DNA of 64,000 nt from Homalodisca vitripennis. Taxonomy: Eukaryota > Arthropoda > Insecta > Hemiptera > Cicadellidae. The number at the start of each line of letters is the position of its first letter. The stretch's first letter is position 1. Positions 31,927 through 43,816 of the stretch are shown one piece after another. The position numbers and the translations under genes were made by a program. Where the stretch lies: NCBI RefSeq assembly GCF_021130785.1, contig NC_060210.1, forward strand, positions 181,648,501 to 181,712,500, written 5' to 3'. The notes under the pieces are model-generated. The model ran no database searches. It worked only from the letters and a program-made list of their open reading frames with translations, and was not told the origin of the DNA.

Positions 31927-32502
31927 CCCTAGATCTGTGCAATTTTTAAAATAGTCACCCCATTTTCAGCACTTGGCAAGTTTGTTATTAAAAAATTGCC
32001 ACATGTACAATGTTTGCTTTGATTGTACGTTATTATAAATATATTTTCTCTCAGGAAACGTAGATTATGATAAATTAAATATAAAACTTTAAAAACTTGT
32101 TCACACAATATACATTAAGTGTGTTTAAAAATGTTCCATAAAAATTCAAATGTTTTGAAGAAAATCCAAAATACACAAAAGTGGCCAAAGTTCGTAAGGA
32201 ATGTAGATATGTAAATATTTTTAAATATGTGGAAGAAACTTTCCCTATAAATTATGCGTAGCGGTAAAACTTTAAAATGGAAAAAACCCTTTCTTTGTTT
32301 TATTTTATTAACTGCTAACGTAATGTTGCATCCAGGTGAATGAAATCTGAGTATGTTATGTTATGGAACCCCCTTTTCTATTGGTACTGATATAAATTGA
32401 CCTTAATATCAAATTAATAATATCATGAAAACACGATGTCTAAGCAACAGATCGCTGTCCTGTAACTATGGACACGTGAGTGTCGATGTGACAGATCTAG
32501 AG
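31927..32502. mobile_element. Short TTAA-flanked element in the MYCBP intron (PB-3)
   Basis: TTAA at 31923-31926 and 32503-32506 flanks ends CCCTAGATCTGTGCAA and (reverse complement) CTCTAGATCTGTCACA, an inverted repeat of about 12-14 bp with one or two mismatches. Target and terminus style fit piggyBac-like elements and resemble PB-4 at 40822-41777. It is 576 bp with no coding content. Confidence 0.65.
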
Positions 32503-33052
32503 TTAATGGTAACGTAACCGTAATGAATCCATTGCTAATTCATGATCTGATTATTATTTTTTACTTATTTAATTGTAAAGATGTTGATAATATCATACCC
32601 CAAAACGCTTATTATTATATAAAGAAATTTATTAAATTAATCCAATGATATATCAAAGACTGATATATTTCATCTAAAAAGATCTTGCAACTGACCAAGT
32701 ACAATGCTGAACAAATTTATTGTAATAATCGAAGTATGTTTTTAATTGACTTGGTATTTAAGGCTTTTGGAAAGAATGTTAAGCAGATTGAATTAGATAA
32801 AAGATGAAAAAAAGATTATATACGTTAGTACCAATTGTAATATCATATAAATTTAATGGTCTAAATAACCTAAATTAAAAAAAACAAAGTTTTTTTTATT
32901 TTAATGGAGATTTAAGTTTTAAGCTTTTAAACATTGTTGGGTGTTGGTGTTTGCATTTTAGTCCTTGAGACGAGTGGAGAAGGAATATCTTTTGTTTTGT
33001 CAGTAAATTATCAGCCACTTAATAAATACACACCCTTAACAAAATATTTCAG

Positions 33053-33329
33053 ATACATAAGAAAACATTTGGGTGATAACAGACCTGAGGATGTGGAAGT
33101 AGGTGTTCTCAAAACAGATTTGGAAGCAGCCATTACAAAAATCCAGACTTTGGAAGGTGAGATCCAAGTGTTGAAAGAAAGACTTGAAAAATATGAGCCA
33201 GAAGAAAAACATGCTACGGAGGAGGAAGGTGGTGCACCAGTTGAACCTACAACTGATGCCGAACCCTCCGCAGAGGAAGCTCCAGCTGAGCCAGCATCGG
33301 CCACAGCAGAAGAACCGCCAGCTCAATAA
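33053..33329 (+). CDS. MYCBP: MYCBP terminal exon
   Basis: The acceptor ATATTTCAG precedes 33053. The first A completes the Glu codon from the previous exon, followed by YIRKHLGDNRPEDVEVG. A leucine-spaced coiled coil (LKTDLEAAITKIQTLEGEIQ, then VLKERLEKYEPEEK) matches the C-terminal helix of MYCBP. The stop is at 33327-33329. An Ala/Pro/Glu-rich tail of about 40 residues (EEGGAPVEP ... EEPPAQ) extends past the point where vertebrate MYCBP, about 103 residues, ends. Together the two exons give at least 132 residues. Confidence 0.92.
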
Positions 33330-33466
33330 ACAATTTTTAAGTTCTATTTCAAGATTTTTTTACCAAAGTTGCTGTGATACAGTATGTACAAATGACCTCT
33401 TAATTAGAACCATCCAGTTAATCGTCCAAGCCAATACTATTTCATAATATTGTGCCATCCTTTACA

Positions 33467-33472
33467 AATAAA
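33467..33472 (+). promoter_or_regulatory. MYCBP: Polyadenylation signal AATAAA of MYCBP
   Basis: AATAAA lies 138 bp after the stop codon and is followed by an A-rich segment, the expected place for the 3' end of the transcript. Confidence 0.6.
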
Positions 33473-34199
33473 TTTCAAAATAAAATATTTCAATATTTGT
33501 TTGTATTACTTTTCAGTATATATATACATGGTTTTCTTTATGGATTTAACAATGGTATATCCTGCTGAATTGATTTGACTTATTAAGTTTTAATTTATAT
33601 ATTTTCCTCTCAAAAGTACTTGTACTCATATTACGGAGTAAGTTTTAAGTTAATGTGCAGTGTACTTAGTTGTACCTTGTACTTGGTATTGTAAGGTTAA
33701 ATATAATTTACTGTCCATTTTTTGGCCAGCTTGGTGCCATCAATTTGGCAGCACAATATTTTTAATGTTCCTATAACTTTACTATTTAGGAAGACAAATT
33801 GTACATGGAGTTGATTTATATTGAGCTAAGTTATTACAAATACTTCTGATGAAAAATATTACTTACAAACTACTTAGACATTTTGAGGTAAACATAAATT
33901 ACTCTACTTTCATGTTAGAATTAATCACTAATGTTCTATTTTTTGGATATCTAATGATTATGTTGGTAATCATAAAAAAAATTAAGCAAATGGTGTTCTA
34001 AAGAAGTAAATTTTTAGTTTAATTTTTCAAGATAGTTTTAAGTTTATTTTATATGTTAATAAAGTGTGTTTGTTTAACTGGTTTCACAATTCTGTTTCCT
34101 TTGTTCTGTACTATTAACAAAGTACATGTCTCACTGACTAAAACTCTCCATCTGGCCATGTAGTAACTTCTCTACCGGCAAATCCATTTTGGCTGATTT

Positions 34200-34810
34200 G
34201 CAATGAAATGAATGAGTGGCAGGTAATGAAATTTGGGTCTGTCATATGTCACACAGGAATCCACACACATGCAATCCCCAAAGAAACAAAAATTCGAGAT
34301 GACAATGTCTGCACAAAATATTATGTGCACTGTCTTTTGGGATAGGAAAGGTGTTTTGCTAATTAACTTTCTCACAGGAGGTGAAACCATTATGTGGCAA
34401 GGTATTACAAAACGTTAAGAAAACTAAGGCGGGCAATTCAAAACAACGTAGAGAAATTCTCAGTAACGGAATTGTGTTGCTCCATGACAATGCTCTGTCC
34501 CACACTGCTGGTGACACTCAAACATTAGTTCGACAATTTCTTTGGGGGCAGTTCGATCCGCCCTACAGCCTGGACTTGGCACTGTCTGACTACTACTTGT
34601 TCCTGCACATGAAGCGCAAGCTAGGTGGCCAATGCTTTCAAACCGACAATGAAGTGAAAATTGCCGTGGAGTTGTGGCTACATTCGTTGGCGGAAACCTT
34701 CTACGAAGAGGGTATAGACAAATTGGTCACCTGCTACAAGTGTTTGAACATCAGTGGAAACTATGTTGAAAAATAGTTTTAAGGTTTGGGCTTTTATGTA
34801 GAAATAAAAT
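34200..34810 (+). pseudogene. Mariner transposase, 5'-truncated and frameshifted
   Basis: The frame at 34233-34418 carries SPKKQKFEMTMSAQNIMCTV and FWDRKGVLLINFL. The frame at 34381-34776 carries LLHDNALSHTAGDTQTLVRQ, FDPPYSLDLALSDYYLFLHM, KLGGQCF and AETFYEEGIDKLV, ending near GNYVEK. These are the central and C-terminal blocks of the DD34D mariner catalytic domain; the visible Asp pair is in HDNA and SDYYLF. The N-terminal DNA-binding domain and first catalytic Asp region are lost or unreadable. Terminal repeats were not found. Confidence 0.85.
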
Positions 34811-34919
34811 TATGTTGGAAAAAGAATGGTTTTACACTTTTTTAAACAGTAACTCCTTTATCAAAAATCTCTTGGGGAGGGGGGGAATAAGACCGGTTTG
34901 CTTGTAGCAGGGTTTGGAT

Positions 34920-36530
34920 CTTCCCGGATTGTGCAGGCTGTTCAGGATCTCTGTTGCCCTCAGGTATGTTCCTTCAGCTTGGAGAGCATACAGGGTGGTG
35001 TTTATACAGAAGCAGGGGAGATCTAACTTGGATTGGCTTAAGTCCTTTGACCAAATATCTATCCTCTTTTCAAAACCATGGAGATGTCGCTAGGTTTGTT
35101 AGAGAGAATCTCTTTATGAGCACCCTCTTCATCCAAATTAGCATGTTTACACTTCAGAAATATTATGATTCAGCCCTGCATCAGTTGGTATGATTGATAA
35201 GGTGCTAGCAGCAAAAGAAGTAGCCATAGGTGTCTTTCTCGAAAAGGCTTTTGACAACCCCGGTGATTGTCAGTGACAACCGGTGCACCTAGTTGTGGAT
35301 GACATGCAAGCGTCTTTGGACAGAAGCGGCATCTTCTCACAGGGGTATGCAGATGACATTGTTAGTCTTGTGAGTGGCAAATTTAACAAAACAGCCACTG
35401 AACCGACCAATGCAGCTCTGAACATGGTGGAAAACTGGTGTGATGGGATGGGCCTTAGTGTCAAGCCCATCAAAGCTGCCGTGGTCGTGACACACAAGAA
35501 GGCGTCCAGTGGAGAGTATTGGTCTATTCTTATTTTAAGGTTCCTCCATCGAGTTAAAGCCTAAAGTTAAGTAACTAGATGTCATTCTGGACAAAGCTTT
35601 GAACTGGGGATCCTAACTAGCAAGAGTTGTTGCTAGAGGGAATGATCCTTGATGCAATGTGGATACGTGATGGGTAGACCTTGGGGACTTCAGCCAAGGC
35701 TTCTGTGGTGGCTTTATGTCTCCGTGGTTTGACCTGTATTAATGTTTGGGGCTGTCGTCTGGTGGCGTTAAATAGAAGAGAGGACGGATGGCAGTAGCTA
35801 ATCTTGTTAGCATCCAAAGGATTACTTGCCTTGCTACCACTAGGGCCTTTCAGAGTGCACCATGCGGAACTCTAAACTGCTGTCTCAACCTTGACCTTCT
35901 GGACGTTGTTCTGATTATGGCTAGGAGGAGTGCCTGTATGTCTTCAGCATATGGGAGTACTCTGGTCAGTCTCGGGCTGTAACCATGGGCAAAATTAGCA
36001 TCCTGATTCTGGGGGATCCTTTGTACATGATCTCTGATTAGATGCTTCAAAGATTTTTCTTCAATAAACCCTTCAGGGTTGTGATCTCTTGTAGGGAGGC
36101 TTAGTCGGAGGAAAAGAAACCACTTCCAGCAGAGCTTGGACGGTTTACAGATGGCTCTACAACATAAAATGGTAAAGGCACTGGGAATGAAACCATGTAG
36201 GGAGTTGTTCGTTCCTATGGGTCCTTATCCCACAGTTTTTTAGGCACAAGTCACCGCCATTATGGAATGTGTTATAGAAGTAAGACGATTACCATTTTCA
36301 CAAATTGCAAGGCAGCAATGAAAGCGTTGGACTTTTGTGTGTTTGACTCCAAACTTGTATGGGATTGTTATCAAGCCTTTCTTCCCTTGGCAGACTCAAT
36401 GTAACTGTTAGGTTCCTGGTCATGAGGGGGTCTCCAGAAATGAAAGTCGTGATGCCCTGACCAACGGAGTGAGCTTAAGGCCTTTGAGGCTAAAGTGCTT
36501 TGCAACAAGCCACCCCTTAAAAGAAGAAGA
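34920..36530 (+). pseudogene. Highly decayed RNase H-bearing LINE
   Basis: Reverse transcriptase pieces: DSALHQLV and AAKEVAIGVFLEKAFDN (first catalytic region, about 35170-35260), then FSQGYADDIVSLVSGKFN with the YADD box (about 35330-35390) and NWCDGMGLSVKP. RNase H pieces follow at about 36130-36480: TDGSTT, TNCKAAMKALDFCVFDSKLV, and a late basic segment. Between the first Asp block and YADD a large part of the palm is deleted. Many stops show it is old. Confidence 0.75.
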
Positions 36531-37077
36531 AAGTCAAGTGATATAGTTAATCGAAAATTTAAATCCCTATTTGGGATAGTTTAATTCATGAATATATATG
36601 ATATCCATGGTTAAATTGTAGAAGTGAAAATGACAGCGACTAGATGAGTCACTAGTTACTGTAGATGCATCTAGACTAATTCAAAATGAACTGCCTATTA
36701 GGAGGGTTAAGTAGTATGAACTATTCAAAATATGAGGTTGCTTGTAATATATGTTTTGTACCCCTCTCGACAGATACAAAATCAATTAATTAAGTAGAGT
36801 AAGCTATACATTGATTTATCAAGTACTAGGTAGGTAAGATGCAGACTTGTACTCAGACCAGTTTTTTCAAACAATTATACTGGAGCTTAGGCTCTCGGGG
36901 AGCGCAGACTCCACTTTCAACCATTAACATTGCTAAATAGCGTATAATGTTTACATTTGTAAATAGGAAGTCCTATTTCAATTGCTTTATACATAAACAT
37001 TATTAGTTTAGATCTTTCATTAAGTTTCGAAATGCTGAGCTTATCATTTGGGTCATCTGTTTGTAAATACATAGAAA

Positions 37078-37320
37078 CCGAACATGATTCCACATTTCAG
37101 GAGTCAAGTCTGTGACAGCGTCAGATTCCAGACACTGCACTATGAGTGCAGTCAAGATGTCTCTGATGTCAAAACGATGTAAAGAAGTTACTTTGATCTT
37201 AGTCGCCAACTTCTTTTGGATCTCTTCAAACGAACATGATATTCCAGGAGTCAAGTCTGTGACAGCATCACAGATTCCAGACGCTACACTGAATGTAAAC
37301 TGGAACTAAACTCAACATTC
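37078..37320. repeat. Direct duplication, period about 150 bp
   Basis: GAACATGAT[AT]... then GGAGTCAAGTCTGTGACAGC and CAGATTCCAGAC occurs at about 37079-37140 and again at about 37232-37290. The segment between holds GATGTCTCTGATGTC, also found inside the element at 31261-31762. Confidence 0.6.
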
Positions 37321-37911
37321 ACATATAATGTAATATTGATTACTTGGAATTTGGTGCGATGTGGGTCACGATAGATGGCACTAGTTCATTTGCACACCAA
37401 GGAATGAATATGCAGCGAATTGTTATAGAGCAAGTTAGGGACTATGGGCCATGTAATTGGATTTAAGGAGTAATCTAATAGAAAGGTATAATTTAGAAAC
37501 TAAACACAGACATACTTTAAATGTCCAGGTATAATTAAGGCTTGAGAATTAATTCTAACAAAGAGATCATAGGTGGGAGTCAGCACAAGATGAGAGAAAG
37601 CCAAATACTAAGTCTAGGATGTCAAGTCCAGAAAGTTGATGGCTGGTGTTTAGGAAACAAAAATGCCCTTAGGAAGGTGATGTCAGGACAGGTAATACCA
37701 AGTGCTGTATCTAGAAGGCGACGAGTCTGGGGGAGTTAACATGATATCCAGGAAGGTTATAGTAGGTATTTAGGAAACAACATTAACTGCAGGAAAAACT
37801 TTCCATTACAAACAAGATGGAATTGTGAGTTTAGAAAGCAAAACATTAGGGGGGTAACAACAGAAAAAAGAACTATTACAAAGTGGACCTTGGAGCTTTA
37901 CTTTTGTACTA

Positions 37912-37913
<2 letters not shown>
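37321..37913. other. Gene-free stretch with weak TTTAGGAAACAAnA-type repetition
   Basis: GTTTAGGAAACAAAAATG, GTATTTAGGAAACAACATTA and related G/A-rich phrases recur irregularly at 37540-37860. No coding content is supported. Confidence 0.4.
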
Positions 37914-37959
<46 letters not shown>

Positions 37960-38224
37960 ACAATTTTATTTACAATCTGTTCAGACATTCTTAGAACAAT
38001 ATGTAAATTAGATAAAATAATAAATTAACACGAGTTAGACTCTATCCAGCGATAGAGCTAACACAAATAAACAAGAAAGTTTGAAATTAGAACCTAAGAG
38101 GTAAGTCCCGGATTGAGTGTCTCTTCAGACGTGTAACTGACGCACTATTATCCAACAGGTTCATCGCAAGGTAGTTCGGATGAGAATACAGCTTGTCTTG
38201 GTACTTCTTGCTGTAGCGAGTTAT

Positions 38225-39782
38225 TTACTCTTTTACTGTGGGAATTTTGGTGTCTTGATGTATTAATTGATTAGTTATATTCCACGGAGCTTCCAGGATG
38301 TTCCGAAGGACTTTAGACTGAAAACGTTGGAGAATTTTGATGTTGGAGTTACTGGCTGTACCCCAAAGCTGTATACCATAAGTCCAAACAGGTTTCAAAA
38401 TCACCTTGTATACTAACAACTTATTTCTTAATGATAATTTCGACCTCTTGTTTAAAAGCCAGGATATTTTTTTGAATTTTGAGTTTAAAAATAATCTTTT
38501 GTGCCAGATATGAGAACGCCAAGTTAGTCTTCGGTCTAGATGCATACTCAGATATTTCACTTCTTCAGATTGGGGGAGGAGGACATTATTAAGAGAGACA
38601 GGTGGGCAGTTAGCAGGCCTTGTTGTGAAAGTTACATGAGTGGACTTGGTTTTATTAACCTTCACCCTCCATCTCACAAGCCACTCCGACAAGTCATCCA
38701 GCTCAGATTGTAGTCGTTGGGATGCAATTCCTGGGACTTCATGAGAGGCTAGTATAGCGGTATCATCAGCAAAGGTGGCCATGGTGACATCGGCTCGTAC
38801 AGGTATGTCAGATGTGAAGAGGGTGTAGAAGATGGGACCCAATACACTGCCTTGTGGAACGCCCACCTCAATTTTGTGGAGGTCGGAGTATTCGTCTTGA
38901 AATTTGACTCGAAAAAAACCTGTTTGACAAATAGGACTTGATGACATTAAAGAAAGAATGAGGAACTAGTAGTTTTAATTTATAGAGGAGACCCTCATGC
39001 CAAACTTTATCAAAAGCCTGACTGATCTCAAGAAAAACAGCCGAGCAGTATCTTTTTGCTTCCAGATCTTCCTTCACTACATTGACCACACGATGGATCT
39101 GCTCAATGGTAGAGTGCTTCTGGCGGAAACCAAACTGATGGTTGGGGATAAGGTTGCCGCTATCAATAACTTGCTGAAATCGTTTTAGAAAAAGCTTCTC
39201 AAAAACTTTTGAAGTCACAGGCAATAGACTTATGGGCCTATAAGAACTAACCTGATGTGGAGGCTTCCCAGGTTTAGCTACCATGACAATTTCCGATAAT
39301 TTCCACTGTACTGGAAAATGCTCAATTCTCAATATTGCGTTGAAGACAAAAGTCAAAAACATAATAGCTTTCCTCGGCAGTTCTTTTAAAATCCTTCCTG
39401 TAATGAGGTCATACCCAGGAGCTTTGTACGGCTTCAATTGTTTCACAATTATTTCATATACTTCAGAGGGAGTAAAGGGCTGAACAGGAAGTGATAGTTG
39501 GGTAGGTGATTCTAATAAGTATTCAATTTCTGGGTCAGGAGCTTGAGCTGAGTCACTGGGCTTGAACACATCGCGTAAGTGCGTAGCGAATACTTCAGCT
39601 TTCTCCTTGTTGTTCTTGGCCCAGCCACCACCTGGCAAGATAATCGGAGGAATCGGCACTCTTGGACTAGTCATGTGTTTAGTAGTTTTCCACATTGAAT
39701 ATTTCGTGTCTTCTGTAGGAGTTAGAAATGCAGTAAAAACCTGAAACCTTTCATTATTGAAGTTAGATAACAAACGTTTCAA
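38225..39782 (-). pseudogene. Jockey-like reverse transcriptase, one frameshift
   Basis: The frame at 38868-39782 contains LKPYKAPGYDLITGRIL, SSYRPISLLPVTSKVFEKL, NHQFGFRQKHSTIEQIHRVV and VFLEISQAFDKVWHEGL. The first catalytic Asp of the usual LD-x-S-x-AFD appears as LEISQAFD, so Asp is replaced by Glu. The frame at 38225-38947 contains VGVPQGSVLGPIFYTLF and the FADD box (residues 59-62) in ATFADDTAIL, then the thumb and SLRNKLLVYKVILKPVWTYG. The frame change falls near 38900. It is probably dead because of the shift and the altered catalytic residue. Confidence 0.85.
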
Positions 39783-40200
39783 ATCCCGCGCCGCTCTATT
39801 GAAGTTGTTTTTATCACGAGGATTCCTGGAATTTTGCTAAATCCTACGAAGTCTTCTTTTTTGAGCAATCTTTTTCTTGATGCTAAGAGGGTAGTTCAGG
39901 CCATTAGTGGTTCCATTTCGTTGATTGCCAAGCACACTTCTGGACTGTCCTGTTAAACAATTCAATAGCTTCATCTATTTCACCATTTGTCTTCAAGGAA
40001 ACGTGTAAATGCAAGTTTTCATCAAGAAGAGATCGAAATTGGTCCCAGTCAGTATATTTAAAACTTAACCGCAGTGGACCCTCTGTAGTAAATGGCAGAT
40101 GAACTTAAAGTGAAGATCAATGGAGAATGGTCTGAGGATAAATCAAGACAAGATTCTACAACGTGTGTACGTTTGGGAAATACCTTTAGTCACGAAGAAA

Positions 40201-40600
40201 TCAAGCAAAATCAGGAATTTTTAAGGGATCAGTAGGCCAATAAGTCGGTTCTCCCGTAGAAAAATATTGATAGTTATTGTCGTTGATAGTCTTAAGGAGA
40301 TTACGGCCTCTGGGATTGCACAGCCGAGAGCCCCACATGGTGTGTTTCGCATTAAAGTCACCCCCCGCAATAAATCTACAACCCAAGGTATTGAAGAAGT
40401 CGCTGTATTGCTGGTATGAAACGTTATGACGAGGAGGGGTATACACAGAAGATACCGTGAGTGGACCTGACCAGTCTTCAATCACAACACTGGAAGCTTG
40501 AATATAATTATACTTATAAGCAGGTATGGCATGGTGTTTTATACTATTTTTAACTAATACCGCACTACCACCAAGAGCAGTATTATCTGGATATAAAATC
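40201..40600 (-). pseudogene. Jockey-like endonuclease, partial
   Basis: GGSAVLVKNSIKHHAIP and VYTPPRHNVSYQQYSDFFN lead to FIAGGDFNAKHTMWGSRLCN, carrying the GDFNAKH catalytic motif, and then GEPTYWPTD. The N-terminal half of the domain is absent because the element is truncated. Between 39783 and 40200 the frame is broken, so the SDH region is not clear. Confidence 0.8.
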
Positions 40601-40821
40601 TATTGTATAATTTTTGTTTTTGTCAGCTGAGAGAAAAAGCAAAATAATAAAACCATTCACAACAGAGAATAACGTAGCAATGATAGTTTGAAAAGAATTG
40701 ATACCATTATTAAGTTAAACGACTGCTGAAACAAGGTACTTCAGTTACTAGAGCTAAAAGCCAGGATTACTTCTTTCTATAGTTTTCAAGGCTAATTTTC
40801 TTATCCATAGAAATGATTTAA

Positions 40822-41777
40822 CCCTAGAAGTGGCAATGCTAAACTTCCACAGTGGCAAGCTCTTTTTGGCTACTTTGCAGACTATTTTTTAAAAATTCAC
40901 CAAAAATATATTTTTTTACTCTAACCTACTAGGCATGTTGCATACTGATTTCTTCAGAAAGAGTTGAACTTTTATATTATGGCAAAATAATATGATTTCT
41001 TAAAACCTGATTGGGCTTATTATGTGGAAAAGCAAAAAGATTTATATTTACTGAACTAAAATTGTAACTTTGACACTAAAAAATAATAAAAACATAATTA
41101 GAAAAAATGCAATATATACAAAAATTATAAAAAATGGTTACCTAAAATTCCCAAAGGAAAAAATTTGAAAATTATAAAAAAAGAAGTAAAATTATTTAAA
41201 AAATTTGCTAAATGGCAAAAAAAGGTTTTGATGAAACTGGTAAAAACCAACCAACCTAAATGCAGTAGAATCTTTTCATAGTATATATTGTTACTTTGAA
41301 GAGAAAGAGTTTTTCTACAGATCTACTGTTTATTACAGTAATTTATTATTTTTTTGTTGAAAATGAAATTTGTTGCCAGGAAACAGTGAATAAAGAAACT
41401 AACACAAGATTGTAAAATCAATGCAAAATTTATTACAAACTGAAGAGATAGACAATTTTATAACAACAAATACATTTATACATGTACATGTTTTGTTTTT
41501 AAGAAACTTTGACAGAAACTTACAATGTTTTAGTTGGCTAATGAAGCCAATAAATAGCGTACTATATGAAATATAGGCCTTTTCATGGTGGCGGCAAGTG
41601 ATTGTTCATTTTTGTCGAAAGTTTATAACTGTTTTGAATGTTATAATTGATGTAATTATAATTATTATATATAAAAATGTTCAGCATATATTTCTGCGCC
41701 TATTTAATATATAATAACATGTGTTACGATGATAAATTATGAAAAATATCGAAACGAGTCTTTTGCCACGTCTAGGG
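40822..41777. mobile_element. TTAA-flanked non-coding element (PB-4)
   Basis: TTAA at 40818-40821 and 41778-41781 flanks ends CCCTAGAAGTGGCAA and (reverse complement) CCCTAGACGTGGCAA, a 15-bp inverted repeat with one mismatch. piggyBac-like by target site and by the CCC-type terminus. It is 956 bp, very A+T-rich, with no transposase remnant visible. Confidence 0.8.
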
Positions 41778-42059
41778 TTAATAAATATTATTGTTGTACA
41801 AAGCTCGAGAGCTGGTAATACATTGAACACTGAAAATGTAAGGACATTTAGTGTAATTAAATATGAATGTTGTTGTATTAAAAGAATTGACTAATGTCAC
41901 TCCTTAACCAAGATCATTTTTTGGACCTAGACCCTCACCAATTCCCTCCCCCCCCATCATAGAGACTGAACCCTCTTTAACAATAATGCTTGTAAAAATG
42001 AAAACATAATTACTATCTTCCATCAAAATATGCAGTACCTCCCTTCAAGAATTAATTTT

Positions 42060-43719
42060 ATAGAAATTGCTCTGAACTGAACCTGGGAATTGTAGCTCTC
42101 ACAGAGCACAGTTTGAATCAATATGAAATTACTTGATTAAATATAAATAATTATTCAAACAGTTCCTTTTATTGCCATACAAAAACTACAAGGGGAGGAC
42201 TAATGATTCTGGTAAAAATGGGTATTACAAATAAAAATATTCAACTTTCCTCAAAAGAACATTTGACTGTTGAAAAGAATTTGAGTGTTGCATCTTAGAA
42301 ATTAAGTTTGAAAAAATTCCCAATAATATTGGTCTATTTATGTAGATCACCAAAACATTGTCTGACTTGAACGTTTTTAAACTTTATCAATTTCTAAATA
42401 TTTAAAATAAAAAGTACAAAAATATTATTGTAGCTGGTGATATTACTATTAATACTTTAAATGAGAATTTGACACTAAACAGTTTTAGAAACATATTTCA
42501 ACATGGTTTATACCACATAGTTGATTTCCCAACTCGTGTCACTAGCACATCAGTATCGCCAATTGACAATTTCATAACAAATATTGAAAAAGTTTGTAAA
42601 GGTTGAGGGGGGGGGGTCATAACTGCAATATCCGACCATGATGGTATATTGACGGAGGTTGGTAATGTCAGCAATGTTTTTATTAACACGAAATATAGAG
42701 AGAAAGTAAGAAAATTTAATGAAAGTAATATTAAAAAATTCTTAAAATTTTTAGAATCTGAGAATTGGCTTGATGTATACATGTTTAATGTAGATGATAA
42801 GCACAATACATTTCATGATATCTTTTTCAATTATTTTAATTTTAGTTTTCCCAAAGTGTCTGTTTTAAAACATGTTAAGATTAAAAAAAAATTAATGGAT
42901 TTCAGAGGATATAAAAATAGAAAGAGATAATTTAATAAACTTTGAGAAAGTTAAGAGAGAAAAACAACAATTTTTAAATTAAAAAACTTAGAACAAAAAA
43001 CAGAATCTTAGGGAAAATATTTTAGTAGCTAAAAAATTGTTTTTGACAACAAAATCAAATCCTCTTCCAACATTATTAGAACAACCTGGAATCTGATCAA
43101 TTTGGAACCAGGGCAAACTAAAAAAGTAAATAAAAAAATAATAATTTTGTCATACTTAATAAAAAAGGTATTTTAAAAAATAAGCATACTGAGGTGTGTG
43201 TGCAATGCTTTTAATGATTTTTTCATAGATATAGTTGATGGTCAAATATTACCTAATGTAAATAAGAGTTTGCAAAGAGTTCATTTACTTTACTTCAAAT
43301 AATCTGTGTGGAAAACATAATTTTCAAAGGTTAAATTATGTCAATTAACGGACGATAAAATTGAACAAATTATCTCTTTATTCGCAAATAAATATTTAGC
43401 AGGTCTCAATGAAATACCAATGGTAACTATAAAAAGAGCCAAAAAATATTTGAAAAAAACCGTCAACGCATGTTATTAATTCATCATTAATAACAGGAAA
43501 GTTTCCCTACATATTAAAGATTGCTACGATAATTCCAATTTACAAAAAAGAATACCCTCAAGTCTGTGAAAGCTATAGACCTGTGTCATTATTACCAGTA
43601 TTTTCCAAAATATTGAGAGAGTTGTAAATGAACAAATTTAAAACTATTTACAGGTGGTGAACGATAAGTTTGATGACAACCAACATGGGTTTAGACCAGG
43701 CAAATCTACGGTTATTGCC
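42060..43719 (+). pseudogene. Decayed non-LTR retrotransposon (endonuclease to early RT)
   Basis: Endonuclease pieces: LNLGIVALTEHSLNQYEI (catalytic Glu region, about 42070), RGGLMILVKM, NIIVAGDITINTL (GDxN motif altered to GDIT, about 42425), FPTRVTSTSVSPIDNFITNI and ITAISDHDGI (SDH, about 42630). Linker at 42649-42930: REKVRKFNESNIKKFLKFLE. RT pieces: IIPIYKKEYPQVCESYRPVS (about 43530) and DDNQHGFRPGKSTVIA (about 43680), where it runs into the (C15A)6 tract. Multiple stops. The clade is undetermined. Confidence 0.75.
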
Positions 43720-43816
43720 ACCCCCCCCCCCCCCCACCCCCCCCCCCCCCCACCCCCCCCCCCCCCCACCCCCCCCCCCCCCCACCCCCCCCCCCCCCCA
43801 CCCCCCCCCCCCCCCA
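43720..43816. repeat. Perfect (C15A)6 tract, period 16
   Basis: A occurs at 43720, 43736, 43752, 43768, 43784, 43800 and 43816, and every interval is exactly fifteen C. There is no other base in 97 nt. It joins the decayed LINE on its left to unrelated sequence on its right. Confidence 0.95.

Larger units (their letters stand above)
37914..40605 (-). mobile_element. Jockey-like LINE, 5'-truncated, with 45-nt poly(A) tail
   Basis: Minus strand. The 3' end is marked by 45 T on the plus strand (37914-37958). The order is endonuclease (about 40201-40600), reverse transcriptase (38225-39782), 3' UTR, poly(A). The endonuclease starts mid-domain at about 40600 with NTALGGSAVLVKN, so the element is 5'-truncated. 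There is no RNase H. Endonuclease and RT style fit the Jockey clade. A target duplication was not recognised. Confidence 0.85.

Noticed and set aside
37806..37988. Lysine-rich protein
   Set aside because: It is the poly(A) tail of the Jockey-like element translated on the minus strand.
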